A DNA stretch of 64,000 nt from Scytalidium lignicola (GCA_002812745.2 NCSJ02000154.1:33938-97937), one strand, 5' to 3'. Numbered from the stretch's first letter, positions 21,250 through 34,124 are shown. Notes: generated by a model from the sequence alone, not told the origin. Made by a program: numbers and translations.

Positions 21250-24200
21250 CTACCTAACCGCCTTTCGTCTTTGAGGCCTATCCCACTTCCATGCATCCTC
21301 AAACAGCGTAGGAAGCGGCTTGACATCATCATCTGTGAGTCCAAGCTTCCGGACCACTTGAAAAGCACCGGTGCCAACGCTCATTGTCTGACCCATAATA
21401 ATACATTCACTGACACCTTCAATCTTATCAGTTTTCATCCCTGCTGCAGCATCGAAAAGATGATCTGGGGTTTTTTCGAAGGATGCCAGTTGCAGTACAC
21501 TATCTCTCATCTTTGATAATCCAAATCTGGTAATTCCCAAAACCTCCCCCTTATAGGTCATTACATCTGCAAGGAGTTGCATATGACGAGGATCGATACC
21601 CATTTCATTCATAACTAAAGTGATTTCCTTCGCAATAGTGGAACGTGCTGCTTCAATACCGAGGACCTCCCGACATTCCATGACACTGTTTGTAGTTGTT
21701 TTGGTGCCAATAACTCCCTCCGTTGTCATACAAGCTCTCAGCCCATAACCTTCAACGTGGACTGTGTGTTCACTCTTTTCAGAGGTTTGAATGATTGCAC
21801 GAGTAGCATCAGGATAACCTGAAATGGTAACACTAGGAAGAGTACGCTTCAAGTAATTTACCCGGAGTAATAGATCTGAGCCACCTTCATCGATAGTCGG
21901 TTTAGATTTTGCAGCTACACCTCGGGCACCTGGAACCGAGGTGTTATCGCGAGTGACTTGAACGAAAATGTAGTCGTCTGCAATACTAATATCATTTTTC
22001 CGGATCTTCATTTTCTTATTCCGCAATATTGAGTCTTGAATATCCTCTACACCTATCCCAAGATGCATATCCTCCAGCGCCTCTCTATCCACAGAAAGGC
22101 ACAGTATCGCTCTCTTTCCCGACCACGTGTCTTCGATATAGCGGATAACATCCGATATATAGGTCTTTTCGATTCGGCCTTTCACTACTTTTGCAGCTTC
22201 TATTTGCTTGTTGTTCTGTAATGGACAAGTTATGACCGGCGTACTGATTAGTTTCGAAGCGTTGATAATCTCTTTAATACGGGGCACACCCTGAGTGATA
22301 CTCATTCCGGCAACACCAGCAAAATGGAACGTCTTCAATGTCATCTGAGTTCCAGGTTCTCCAATAGAGTGTGCTCCTACAGCACCAACTGCGTGACCAG
22401 GTTCAACCTGAGCCTTTGCGTATTTATCCAGACATAACTTCAAAAACATTTCAAGCGTAGCTTGAGAAACCTTTGCAACGCGATCTACCTTGTGTCTCCT
22501 TGCAGGCTCTTCTTCAGTCTCATTATAATGATCTCCCGAAAGCTGTGGGTCATCCTCAAATTCATGGAGTCCTGCCTTTTGCCGTGCTTTGGCCATGCGT
22601 GATGCTAGATTAGCAACATACTTGCTTACAGTCGCGAGGAAGTCTCTAGCGCTTTCATGTTCATCAATAGCATAATCACTGTTGTCGTCATATGCAAGTG
22701 GTTCTCCATGGAGTAAACCATACCTGGCATACCGGGCCTTTTGCTTGTTCAAGATCTCATCGCATTTGGCTATTATTTCGTAAGGTAAGAGAGAACGATC
22801 TGCGTTATTCCAAGTGAGATTTTCGGCATGAATCCAAGTTCTGTCGAAGTGAACTGGTACGGCACTACCTTCCATATCCAGTGGATCAAGTTTATCGGCT
22901 CCAAACTGGAATTGTACAACGCCACCAGATGAATTTCTGACTGTATTATCATATGCAACCGATAAATCCTCCAAAGATTTCATGAGCCGACGTGACATGT
23001 ATCCGGTCTCTGCCGTCTTCACAGCTGTATCTACTAGACCTTCTCTCCCTGATATAGCGTGGAAGAGGAATTCTGTCGGCGTTAATCCTGTAAAAAAACT
23101 ATTCCTAACGAAACCCTTGGAAGGAGGCTGTCGAGCGTTTTTGGGAAAGTGAGGCAAACTTCGATCTTGAAATCCATCTGGAACTCGTTGTCCACCAATA
23201 ATCTGTTGTCCGACAACTGCTACCATCTGAGCAACATTGATATTTGAACCTTTAGATCCGGACTTTGCCATAATAAGAGGCGAGTTCCATTTACTTAGAG
23301 TCTCAATGCAATACTCTCCAGCCTCTTGTCTAACCCTGCTAAGAATACCAGATATTGCATTCTCAAGCGTTTCTTCCATATTGCAACCAGTAGCTTTTTC
23401 TAGTTTTCCTTCCTTGAAAGTCTGAATTAAATTTTCACACTCCTGATATGCATTATACACAAGCGCTTGTTTCTTGTCCGTGAGTTTCTGAGAAGGGTAT
23501 ACATCACTGATTCCTATGGAAAATCCCTGATTTGTAAGATACCGAGCTGAAACTTTCGCCAACCGATTCATTGCTACGACAGCGGCATCGGGGCCAAAAT
23601 CTCGTAGAATTATGTAGAATATCGAGTCCTTCTTTCCGGAACCGACAGTTGTTTTATCCATTCGACCACACATGACCTCAGAATTACGGATAACAAGCCA
23701 ACCATCATTAGGATCCATATCAGGACATTGACCAGCTCGTGCTCTATAGTCCCGACATTTAGCATCCATATTCACCTTCACTGGAGACTTTTTGTTCGGC
23801 CGCATGAGAATGCTGAAAACCTGTTTTCCCGTCCATAAGGCTTGCGGCTTCACGATGGCAGGAGGAGGAATATCGAGGTGCTCAATGCCGTCTACCATGT
23901 ACATACAGATATTGGTGAATGTCTTCCGATCGAAAAAGTTTTCCTTGCTGCTAAGCAGATACGCTGCCGTGATGAAATCTTGGGTTGCCGAAATAATAGG
24001 TTCTCCGTTTTTAGGAGTAGACAGATTATATTTTACACCCATTAGGTTAATTGCCTCTGTCCTGGCTTCTTCTGTCTGAGGGACGTGTAAATTCATCTCG
24101 TCCCCATCAAAGTCCGCATTATATGGCGTGCATACACATTCATTCAAACGGAAAGTCCTCCATGGTCGGACTTTGACATAATGACTCATGATACTGAGTT

Positions 24201-25817
24201 TATGCAGCGACGGTTGACGGTTGAAAAGAACAATATCGCCATCTTCAAGATGGCGTTCCACCACGTCGCCATATTTGAGGTTCTTGGCTTCAATTTCCCG
24301 TTTTGCAAACTTGAGGGAGATCTTGTGATCGGAGCCTTGTTTAATAATATGTTGTGCACCTGGATGAACATTCGACCCGTTGCGAACACATTTTCGTAGT
24401 TTTTCGATGTTGTGTCGCTGTACTCGCTCGGGGTATGTGAGGTTTTTGGCAACTAAAATCGGAACCGCCACTTGGTCGATACCTAAATTTGGATCAGGAG
24501 ATATGACAGTCCGGCCTGAAAAGTCGACACGCTTTCCAGAAAGATTCCCTCGGAAACGACCCTGTTTCCCCTTAAGGCGTTGGCAAAAGCCACGAATAGC
24601 CTTTCCAAATCCAGGCTGCTGCAGACCGGGGACGTCGCTGTTGACATACATGGCAATTTGAAGCTGGAGATATTCCCATTGTTCCATGATAGTCTGGAGA
24701 GGTTGGCCTTTCTGTAACGCGCTCCTAATAAGAGAGCTGATATGAACAATATCAGCTAGCTTAGTAGTCAGGTCGTCTTCCGTACTCGCATTCTCTTGGG
24801 CAACAGAAGGGCGTATGCAGACTGGAGGTGCTGGAACAAACTGCCATAGAAACATCTCAGGTCTGCCCTCGGTTGGATTTATACCTAGAAGTTCACAGTC
24901 GCTTGGGGTGATCATCTTGAAGAGATTCAGCACCCTAAGAGGGTTGAGATCTTCCATTGCCTTTTTTACATGCTTCTCCAATTCAGGATTGTTTTTCTTT
25001 GCTTCATCGAACGATTTATCGAATTCGACTTTGCTTGGTGGAGCGACCTTCTTTACGGAGGTGGACTTGTTGTAGGCTTGGAACTTGTCGTGGGCTAGCT
25101 TTAGAACTCCAATCTTTCGGATCTGGCCATTTATCGCATCGCAGTAGGGGCAGTGTCTCGCCTTCCGGCACTGTTCGTTGATCTTCTTGCATATTTGTGT
25201 TCGCTTTAGATTGTCAATGCCTGGTCGTCGCAAGTCTTTAAGAAATGCCCGTCGTTCAAGGTCTGTGAGTAAGACTCTAGCACAGTCCTGCAACCAAAGT
25301 TAGTATCTTGACCATCTAGGGGACAGCAAAGTAGTCATACCTTGCATATGTTTTGCAGCATAGTCATGACCAGTTTCAAGTACCCAATATGAAAAGCTGG
25401 AAGCGCCAGTCTAACGTGGCCGAAATGTCCATTGCAGTTTTGAAGCCCTTCGCCACAGGTTTCGCAAAGACCAGCCTTGCTGGATGTGCCCTGGGTAGAA
25501 AACCTGTATCAGCAGAGTCGTTACTTGGAGCAAAAATTTGAAGATGCTCACCAATCTCTGGTCAAGCGCTCCATGGGGAACAGGTTTTCGCATCTTCTCG
25601 ACATCGTAGAGCATGCGGTCCGAGACCTCGAGCACAGCCTGGTTGACAATATCCTGATTTGACCTTTGACAAACTTAGCACTACCTCTACCAAGTAAACA
25701 ATCAGAGAAGCGCGAGACCTACTGTATTCCAAACTTCAGCTCTTTAAATCGTTTGGGAATCTTGTCAACAACCTGAGCCTTCCCGGACTCACTGCCGCCA
25801 GTAGACATGAGCTGCAT
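21250..25817 (-). CDS. RPC1: DNA-directed RNA polymerase III largest subunit
   Basis: Four exons: 25723-25817, 25552-25663, 25341-25490 and 21250-25287, giving 1464 residues, close to yeast Rpc160. Exon 3 encodes the clamp zinc motif CETCGEGLQNCNGHFGHV, and exon 4 begins DCARVLL with CPYC shortly after. Other signatures are the active-site NADFDGDEMNLHVPQ, the rudder/lid region (GKRVDFSGRTVISPDPNLGI) and the trigger-loop region (EPGTQMTLKTFHFAGVAGMS). Conserved Pol III-specific segments follow to the C-terminus; there is no CTD heptad tail. It makes tRNA, 5S rRNA and other small RNAs. The start uses the first of two close ATGs (25817, 25808). All introns fall in the first 550 bases. Confidence 0.97.
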
Positions 25818-26385
25818 TGTGAATGTATGCGATCAACCGTATAGAGCGGGTGAATTTTAGGTTGCCCTATGGAATATGGTGCTAGAAGCACATTATGTCT
25901 TGCTCTCGTCCAGAAAATCGACTTTCCACGAAAAATATTGTCCGGGTTGAGTCAGCGCATAGTCGTGATGAGTACAATTTCGAGGAAACCTTCAAAATTT
26001 AGAGCTCTTTTGGTTGGTCACGAGCGGGAACCCCACCAAAANTCGCGCTAACTTAATCTTATCTAGTCGCCAGCCCACATCCTATCAAACATTCACATGA
26101 AGAGTCTCTTTTCTAGCCCAGCCTTTGGGATTTCTATGTTAGAAGGCAAAATTAACTTCTCGGACTCATCATATTGGCCAGGTAGATATACACCAACTGA
26201 GGTTTGTTGTACTTCCACAAAACTCCCCGTTCACATATGCCACACAACTCTCTTTACAAGGCTTCGGGACATTACCAGGGTATTAGCAGGGTATCTTGAT
26301 ATACATGATTAAATACTTATATAGCCACTTAAGTCCTAACCGGAGACTGGTGTGTACAACACAGAAATTGAAACTGCTCTGGCAG
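25818..26385. other. Intergenic region (RPC1 upstream / NEM1 downstream)
   Basis: Holds the RPC1 promoter and the NEM1 3' end. One N at 26042 follows an A run. Nothing else is seen. Confidence 0.6.
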
Positions 26386-28045
26386 CTATGCCATCATGTG
26401 CTTCCCATCTTCTCCGCCACGAAGTGCGAGAAATGCCCGAACATCAGTGACATACTGGAGACCTTCTAATAATGGCACTAGATGGAGCAGGTCATTATCG
26501 GTCGGATCACTGATCCATCCTTCAATGGGTATAGCATTATCTACTGCTAGTTAAGATCTTTGGACTCTCATATTTAATTTTGGTCTAATCTTACCTTGGT
26601 GGAACATGTAACTTAACGGACTGTTATCCAATATCATCACCTTACTCAGGTCAGGTTCAACAGAGCTCAAATCCTTAATAAAAGCGCCCTGCCGATAGGT
26701 GCAATGCTGTCGATAATAGCGGCCAGAGAAGAACTTGCGCTCTTGCTCTAACCAATCTATGACGGGATCTGCATATTCCTGTACGGAGGCTGTAAAAACT
26801 ACCAAGTTATACCATTTGCAGACCTAAACCATCAGTCATTAGAACTATAGCTTAGATGGGGAAGAGAAACTCACCCGCCGTAGGAAGTCATCGCAATGCG
26901 GCCGTTTATGCACGTAGTATAAGATAGGATGTTGCGGTCCGATGCTTGTGTTGCCACCTGCACCCACTAAAGTATTCAGTTTTACTTCCACCATATGGCC
27001 CGTACTCATGCGGCCACCTTTGGCCATGCTATGAATCAGAGTCTCGTCGAGGTCGATGATTAGTGTCTTTTGGACATGTCCCCCACTAGGAACATCAGGA
27101 AGGGTATATGACGGTTGACGGCGAGGTACAAGAGGCCTTGGTGGTGCAGGGGCCCTTGGATATTTCGTCATCAGAAGAGAAGCAGCTGGTGATGTCGGAG
27201 ATTTTAAGGTAGCAGGGGTTATCATTCCACTAGAGATCCCTCCGGAACCATCGCTTTGCGAGTCCGTAGCCTGTGCTTTACGATTCTTTCGTTGGCGTAA
27301 GTTATCTTCGTTGTGGATTTTAATACTGATCGATCTTCGTGTGGGTGCGACCTCACCCGAATTCTGTAAGGTTTTTGAGCGTGTCATACGTCCTGATCCA
27401 GCCGATGTTGACTGTTCTGTCTCGCTCGTAGTACGGTCCCGCTCAGAGTCAGACTCGGAAGACATGCCTGACGGCGATAGGTTCAACAGCTTGGGGCTTC
27501 TCGTGGATCTTATGCTCGTTCTGCGGTTAGTTGGTAACCTTTGAGTCTTTTTNGCTATCGAAGTTAACACCTGGACTATTAGAAATTCCAGCAACGTCCG
27601 AGTACGGTCCGGACCTAGAAAATATAGTCCTAAGCTTCCAAATTTGTGCGAATGGGGCAAAGGATCCCCCATCATCGTATAAACAGGCTATAAAGTATAC
27701 GCCTGGGGCTGCCAGGGTTGTTAACCCCCAACGTATAGAACCCATAACAATGCTGGTTATTATTCTTGGTATAGACAGCCAGGAGAACTCCTGAGGATCT
27801 AGAGACGATGTATCATAATTGTCCAAGGAAGTAGGCCTTTGATTCAGTAATGTGTAATCATTTTTCCCATTCCCAACAGCAGCATTCGAACTTTCGGTCT
27901 TCTCTCGGTATATATCTTCTCGTGAACTCCTTCTCGACTCCGTCAATGCTCCAGATGTCAGAATATTCCCAAAAGAATTCGTACGCGATGGCGATGGAGT
28001 TTGTGGCGGCGATACTCTTGCCGAGAGAATATTCAGAGAGTTCAT
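26386..28045 (-). CDS. NEM1: NEM1-type nuclear envelope phosphatase (CTDNEP1/Dullard family), frame broken by an N
   Basis: Exons are 26875-28045, 26595-26823 and 26386-26543. As written, the frame breaks at N27553. Omitting that one base joins the two reading frames and makes exon 1 exactly 390 codons (518 residues in all), so I read it as a sequencing error. A Ser-rich N-terminus precedes a hydrophobic segment at about 94-121 (membrane anchor), then a disordered linker. The HAD/FCP1-like phosphatase domain follows, with TLIIDLDETLIHS (Asp331, Asp333), HKRPHCDDFLRRVCKWYNLV and MILDNSPLSY. Nem1 with Spo7 dephosphorylates the lipin Pah1 to promote triglyceride synthesis at the nuclear/ER membrane. 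Divergent with GCD7. Confidence 0.9.
27553..27553. other. Probable spurious base in NEM1 (N after a T run)
   Basis: The sequence reads ctttttngcta. Counting the N gives a stop within a few codons; dropping it keeps the NEM1 frame open. Ten of eleven Ns in the window sit after an A or T run, as expected of homopolymer length error. Confidence 0.8.
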
Positions 28046-28824
28046 CGTCTTGTCCCAGCCATGAAGAATTGCAGTATCCCTGATATCCAAAGACTCCGGG
28101 AGGTTAAGTAAAGGCGACGCCAAGCAAGGAGAGCACAGAACTTCCCAATATCCCCTAAGCACTCTCCTTCAGATTCTACCACTAGCAGCCGTTCACGGTC
28201 GTTGCGAAGTTGAAGATCGTTTCTTTGGATGCTTGTTGAGTGGTCCTATAGTCGGGTCAGCAAGGCACAGGAACACAACGACAATAGAAGCGTACCAGGA
28301 TTTTGCTTCAAAATCGAGAATGACGCAGTGCTCTATTATCTCAGGAATCTTTTGTTGACGCTGTATTGAAAATCGAAATAATAAAATATTATATGGGCCT
28401 GTGGTTGGTATTGGCATGAAGGAGGTTCTGGCCAACGTCGTCAGAGGGCCGAGCGCCGGGCAACGTGCTTTGGGCCGATTCCCGATTCCGATTCTGTCGC
28501 GAGATCGAAAAGTTCCTTGTGTGGAACCGCACCGCACTACAGCTGTGCGTCATACAGTTAATTAAGGCAAAAGTGTTAAACCACAATCGAAAATTTGGAG
28601 CATAATATTTTAAGGGTACACAATTAGCCCCTCTTACCTAGGTCACAGGCTAGCTTTGTTGGCAGCTCGTGCCGGACTGAGTCCTCTTAAGAATACTGCC
28701 CTATCGGCGTGTGAACAGAAACTACACCCACATTCGATTAGGAAATACAAAGATTTTGCTGTCGCAAAGCGGCAACAAGCACATCTAGCTTCTAGTCCGT
28801 ACTGTTAGCCATATTACATTCTCC
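28046..28824. other. Divergent promoter region (NEM1 / GCD7)
   Basis: About 780 bases. A 114-codon frame on the minus strand (28193-28537) lacks any family signal and is treated as chance. No other content is recognised. Confidence 0.55.
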
Positions 28825-30388
28825 ATGATGGCGTCATCTCGAGTTGTCTGTGCCCAAAACCTGGCAGCGTTTACAAAATCCTTAAAGTCTCAGTCGCTAG
28901 AGTCATCGATTGAGAATCTGATATCGTGCGTGTACCACGTTGTTTTGTCCAAACTACCGACAATATATTGATAGTTTCTAGGCTTTTAAAACGAAGACAG
29001 ATTAGCAACTCCAGATCATGTGCGATAGCAACAGCGCAACTGTTGCTTCGCGTAGTTGCTAAATTCCGATGGACAGATGTAGGGAAGTTGTTACTGCGGA
29101 TACAGCATGTTGGACAACGGCTCATGGAGGCACAACCAAGAGAGATGGCTGTTGGAAATGTAGTACGACGGGTTCTAGGCATGATAAGGGAAGAGGCCAA
29201 AGAGGATCGGAATGAAGATTATAGTGATTCTGGTTCAAACACTCAATCACCACGTCGCCAGTCTAGTGATTTAGGAAAGCAAGCACATAATATTCCTTCC
29301 TTCAGCCCGCTTCGATTTGGTACGACAGATGGTACAGAAGTTTCAGATTCCAACGAAGATGCTGCATCTGAATCAAGGTCCCACACATCACGTCCGGCTA
29401 TATTGACATCACATACCACATATGCTGTGCCGGTACAGCAGTCAATGTTCAATCTTCTATCTACGACTCCATCACCATCCTCTACCCCTCCCATTACAAA
29501 CTCGCCTGGCAGCAAACCTCTTATGAATCCCACATCCTTGACACAACGGATAACCACAGGTTCGCAAGATCTCAAAGCTGAGATCATAAGCGGAATTGAG
29601 GAGATTATCGATGAGCTTCTTCAGGTGGATGAGCAAATTGCGGCTTATGCCCAGGAACATATCCATTCCAATGAGATCGTTCTTACACACACCTCTTCCG
29701 TGACTGTACAGAAATTTCTCTTAAAAGCGGCTGAAAAGCGGAAATTCACAGTCATTGTTGCCGAGTCATATCCCAATGAGCATTTGGCAACTCATTCTGC
29801 TGTCACCGGGAAAGCCGGGCAACGTGAAGATGGCACCGATGATATATTACCCAGTGAGTTTGTAAAGCCGCTATCTGCGGCCGGGATTACTGTTATATTA
29901 ATGACAGATGCTACGATCTTCGCCATTATGTCCCGAGTTAACAAGGTCATTCTTGCGACACATGCCGTGATTGCGAATGGGGGATTGATAGCTGCGGCTG
30001 GTGCTCGTCTGATTGCAAAGGCGGCAAAAGTACACCGAACGCCAGTCATTGTTGTCAGTGGGATTTATAAACTTAGTCCAGAGTACCCGTTTGAGTTCGA
30101 CTCGCTCATTGAGTACGGTAATCCTGGAAACATCATCGCTTATAGCGATGGTGCTTTGGTCGATAGCCTGGAGGTGGATAATCCGGTATTCGATTACGTT
30201 CCACCCGATTTAGTTGATCTCTACATAACCAACCTGTAAGTTTATGTTGTCGAAGTGTTGGCTGGTTTGAGACCTTTGCTAATTCCGCTATTAGTGGCGC
30301 TCATGCACCTTCTTACCTCTATAGAATTGTTGCAGATCATTATAAACCTGAAGATATAAACTTCAATAAGCCGGAATTACAATTTTGA
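28825..30388 (+). CDS. GCD7: Translation initiation factor eIF2B subunit beta
   Basis: Exons are 28825-28925, 28982-30235 and 30295-30388; 482 residues. Splicing gives ENLISLLKRRQISNSRSCAI at the first junction and TNLGAHAPSYLYRIVADHY at the second; the latter is the conserved C-terminal end of eIF2B alpha/beta/delta proteins. In between are VGNVVRRVLGMIREE, ILTHTSSVTVQKFLLKAAEK, VIVAESYP and TVILMTDATIFAIMSRVNKV. An acidic, Ser/Thr-rich insert lies between helices (about residues 110-230). It is a regulatory subunit of the GDP/GTP exchange factor for eIF2 and senses eIF2 phosphorylation. Two adjacent ATGs (28825, 28828) cannot be told apart. The last 5' splice site sits six codons before the chance stop of the unspliced frame. 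Confidence 0.95.
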
Positions 30389-31798
30389 GGTTGTGCCTGT
30401 TTCTGCCGCAGAAAAGTACCCTTGGTTGGGTGGCTTGGCCTCGGCAATACTATAGCTACGAAAGGTCGTTTCAACAAAGTAGAGCAACCATCTTGAATTC
30501 TCATAGTGAGAAGAGCGTGCATCAAAACTACTGGTGAAACTCTGGCAGTCTGATTTCAGAGCAATGCAAATCTGCAATAGGCGCTGTGTGGATGATGCTG
30601 CTGATTGAGCGTTGGAAATGAGAACTTTTTTTNGGCAGCTATTATTGCAACATAAATAGTAGGTTGTCTAATTACGAGATCTTGACTACAAAACTTGGGA
30701 CACTACGATTAGTTTGCGCAGGTTAGATAAAAATGCCTAAATAGACAAGTTGCAATATACCTCATATAACGTAACTTGCGATTGCCAAAGTGCATAGTTG
30801 AATAGTGGTGGTTGTGTCAATACACGGACATCAACCCACATGGAAACCGCTCGTGTCAAACAACAACCTTTATATTTCATATTTTCAAAAGTGGTGTTGT
30901 GATATTGTAACTTGCGGTTGCAGTATCGTTGATATGCTGCGCTACAGGGATCGCTCGGGCTGCTGGCCGAGAGAGCAAGTAAAGTTAACGTTTAAGTTAA
31001 GATTTGCCGTTGACATCGGACTACAGCGGGGGCCACATACCCCAGTGACGTGGCCTCGTAAGGCAGCAGTCCACTGTCAACGGTCAATACACGGTAGAAC
31101 TCGATTCTGGTACTGGACTACGAATCCCAAGGCATCATCGCATCTAGGTCGACCTAAGACGAACCGGTATCCTCTTTGCTGAGCCCAATCAGCCCTTTTA
31201 TTGTCCGATAAAATGTTCGTGGTCTGATCAACCATGGGCAAGCTAAGCCAAGGTAGAGGTCAAGTTGGTTTGCTACATATGCTCAATGAGTGCTTGGAGA
31301 ACGCGTGGTCCCCTGGCAGACCCATCGCATGGGTAATTTAATCTAATCAATTGCAACATCCAGGGTACAGTAACACTGCTCAGGGCTAAAATTGAAAGGG
31401 AAGTTCTTGTGCGGAAACAGTAAGGAGTGCGATACTCTCGTATATCCGGTATACTGTACAGGACAATACCACCTGCGGCTGAGGTTACAACCTGCAGAAG
31501 TCAATCGGCCGTAACAGCGTCCCAAAGCATGGCGCCTCTGTGGCGGCATGCTCCTGATGGGCATATATTCCTCCGACTGCCTCTACTTCTGACCAGCTTC
31601 TGCAATCTCGTGAGAAAGCGTTCATTCTCTTTATTCTCTTCATCCATTTCGTGGTTTATTGCAATCCGTATTGGTTTACTTATTTTTCCAGCAAAAGGCG
31701 TCTCTGGGCCTTAAGCAGCGCTTCAATTTATATCCAAAGGCACGGCATCCTGGATATACCCATCTGTGCAAATATTTCTCTCTCTCTATTGACCCACC
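30389..31798. other. Intergenic region
   Basis: 1.4 kb between GCD7 and the repeat/coiled-coil gene; N at 30633 after a T run. A 125-codon frame at 30805-31182 has no family features and is not called. Nothing else is seen. Confidence 0.55.
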
Positions 31799-33754
31799 AT
31801 GGATACTCATGCTCAAGTACCTCCCCCACCTTACAGCGAAAGCGACCTATTTTCCAACTCAGGCGGCCCTCCAAGTGTCTCACACCCACCAACCTCTCCC
31901 CGGGCAGATAATGTATCTGTAGAGGTACAGCCAGTTGCGGATACGGCGTCGTCCGTGGACGAAACTATATGTACACCCCAATATACTCCAACTGACTCGG
32001 TTCATCTCAGTGCGCATGATGTTGTAGATCACGGATCTTCTGCATCTGCAACCGCATACTTCGAATCGCGTCCTACGCCTGACGTGAGGTCGCCTTCTCT
32101 AATACTCCGTCCACTGTCAGTCACTTCGAGCACAACCGAAAGTGACTTGCCCTATGACCCAGAATGGCAAGCTCGCGGCGTTACTGAGACAGACTGGACC
32201 ACCTTCTTGAACTTTCTTCTTCCAGATCATACAATCAGAGTAAACAATGATGTGGCAGATCGAAAACTCAAAGCGGAACTTGTTGATGAGCGAATGCAGC
32301 GACTTACACTGGGACAAGACCAGTTTTCCCGAGTTGATACGAGACAAGCTGAATTGCAGCTTAACCCTTTGCGCCAAGCTGAATCAATGAGTGAAGCAGA
32401 GTTCCTAGGAAATGCTGCTACTGTGATCGCAGAGTGGAATGAAGGCTTCTTTGGACCTCGGGGTATCCAAATCAGATATCTAGAAACTAGAGAGTTAGAC
32501 GTCGATCCTACGATGGGCATGCCAGGTGCTTGGAACAGTTCTAGTCAGGATGATGTGGCAGGACCATCATCTAGATTCGCTCAAGGCCCACGTGGGTTCT
32601 TTAGGAGCTTCAATTCTTTTCCAGGACGTGAACCACACTCCAAAGGATTTCGAATGGGGTCAATCGTAGCGGATCAAAATGGTTTCCGAATAGGAAATGG
32701 CTTGGTCGCTGATAAGAATGGATTTAGGTTGGGCAAATCCTTCGTAGCCGATAGCAATGGCTTACGAATAGGAGGTTCTAGAGGGTTCATCGCGGAAAGT
32801 AATACCAGAAGGAATACCGGTAGATTAATTATTGGAGGTCGTGAGTTTGGTAGGCAAGACAAGTGTTCGCCACGCATGAAAGACAACGTTGATCAAGAGT
32901 ATGAAAATGACTCTCACGAAAGAGGCCGTTCTAGCAAACAACTCCATAAGCAACATACACGGAATTCATCGCGTTCCAGCTCTTCAAGTTCCTCGAGTTC
33001 ATCAAGCTCAAGCTCAAGCGAGTCAATAGGCTCTCTACCAGACTACGATGCTCTCAAGGCTCCGCAGTTGGCTATTGCGAAACAATCATTACTAGGTTGG
33101 CTGAACCATCCAGACCAGCCTATAACCAAGGAGGCGGTCAAGAACCTTAGAGAAGAGCTCAAAGCTGTCAGGAAGAACCAGACTGATCAAGATATGTCAT
33201 CGTTAAGACGGGAAGTCAAGGATTTAATGAAACAATTTAAAGCAGAGAGGAAAGCTCAAAGAGCCGCCAGGAGAGAGATGAAACACGTGAAACGTGATAT
33301 CAACCGAGCTGCTAGAAAAGAGCGCCGGCAGATAAGGAAAGAAAAGAAAAGGCTGAGAAAGGCTGAAAGGAAGGCCAATAAGGGAAAGGGACGTGGTGAT
33401 ATGGGAATTCGTGGCCAACAAGGGATCTCTGCAGCACCGTATAGACACGGAGGACCCTTCTCACCACATGAGCCAGGCTGGCAGCCGCCTTTAGCTTGTG
33501 AGTCAGAGCGACTCCATGCGGAAGCTTCAGAGATGGAGGCGAAAACTCAAGCCCTACAAACTGAGGCGGCCAGGATGCGGTATTCAGGCTTGGGAGATGA
33601 AAAGGCGATATTAAGAGTTGAGGAGCAAGCCGATGCATGCAGGAGAGAGGCAGGAAGACTGAGAGCCGAGGCAACACATTTGGAAGAAGAACTATCTAAG
33701 GTCCTTGTTGCCAAGCATGTTGCTGCTCAGGAGTCTGGTGTTGTACAGCGTTGA
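31799..33754 (+). CDS. Protein of unknown function with VADxNGxR repeats, poly-Ser and basic coiled coil
   Basis: Single exon, 651 residues, ATG in good context (accATGG). The Pro-rich N-terminus includes PPPPYSES, a PPxY element. A conserved-looking globular stretch follows (EWQARGVTETDWTTFLNFLL, residues about 120-240). Residues about 280-335 hold near-repeats: VADQNGFRIG, VADKNGFRLG, VADSNGLRIG and a divergent IAESN copy. A Ser run (about 390-410) precedes a strongly Lys/Arg-rich helical region (about 455-535) and an acidic/Ala-rich helical C-terminus, both likely coiled coils. No catalytic motif is seen and no membrane segment. I do not recognise the family. The PPxY element could bind a WW domain, for example a Rsp5-type ligase, but that is inference. 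Confidence 0.85.
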   Translation: MDTHAQVPPPPYSESDLFSNSGGPPSVSHPPTSPRADNVSVEVQPVADTASSVDETICTPQYTPTDSVHLSAHDVVDHGSSASATAYFESRPTPDVRSPSLILRPLSVTSSTTESDLPYDPEWQARGVTETDWTTFLNFLLPDHTIRVNNDVADRKLKAELVDERMQRLTLGQDQFSRVDTRQAELQLNPLRQAESMSEAEFLGNAATVIAEWNEGFFGPRGIQIRYLETRELDVDPTMGMPGAWNSSSQDDVAGPSSRFAQGPRGFFRSFNSFPGREPHSKGFRMGSIVADQNGFRIGNGLVADKNGFRLGKSFVADSNGLRIGGSRGFIAESNTRRNTGRLIIGGREFGRQDKCSPRMKDNVDQEYENDSHERGRSSKQLHKQHTRNSSRSSSSSSSSSSSSSSSESIGSLPDYDALKAPQLAIAKQSLLGWLNHPDQPITKEAVKNLREELKAVRKNQTDQDMSSLRREVKDLMKQFKAERKAQRAARREMKHVKRDINRAARKERRQIRKEKKRLRKAERKANKGKGRGDMGIRGQQGISAAPYRHGGPFSPHEPGWQPPLACESERLHAEASEMEAKTQALQTEAARMRYSGLGDEKAILRVEEQADACRREAGRLRAEATHLEEELSKVLVAKHVAAQESGVVQR

Positions 33755-34124
33755 ATGAAGATGTCTCATGCTGTTTCTCACTAGGTCGTGGGATTTATAT
33801 TGATCCGTTGGGGAAGGCGCAATATAAGAGAAGGATAATTGATTATGTACTATCAGAGAGCGAATTATTGATAGTTAGTTTACAGAGAATAATGACTAAT
33901 GAACCTTCAAATGTTGTGTTTCACTAGACCCTGTACAACAATATATCATCTCTGTCAGCAAATTCAAACTATTGAGCTATCCAAGACTCGATATTTATTA
34001 AATTAGATTTCAGTCGCTGAGTCGAGACCTAAATTCATACATGAGAGGTAAATGTTGTGTGCTTGTAATACATGAATATTCTATGTTGGTACAAACTATC
34101 TCCTGTAGCGTCTCAATATCTTCT
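33755..34124. other. Convergent 3' intergenic region
   Basis: Short A/T-rich region between the coiled-coil gene and GRX5; nothing recognised. Confidence 0.6.

Noticed and set aside
28193..28537. 114-codon minus-strand ORF in the NEM1/GCD7 gap
   Set aside because: No domain, no good start and no splice partner; the region is a divergent promoter.
30805..31182. 125-codon plus-strand ORF
   Set aside because: Cys/Trp-rich random composition, no motif, in an intergenic gap.
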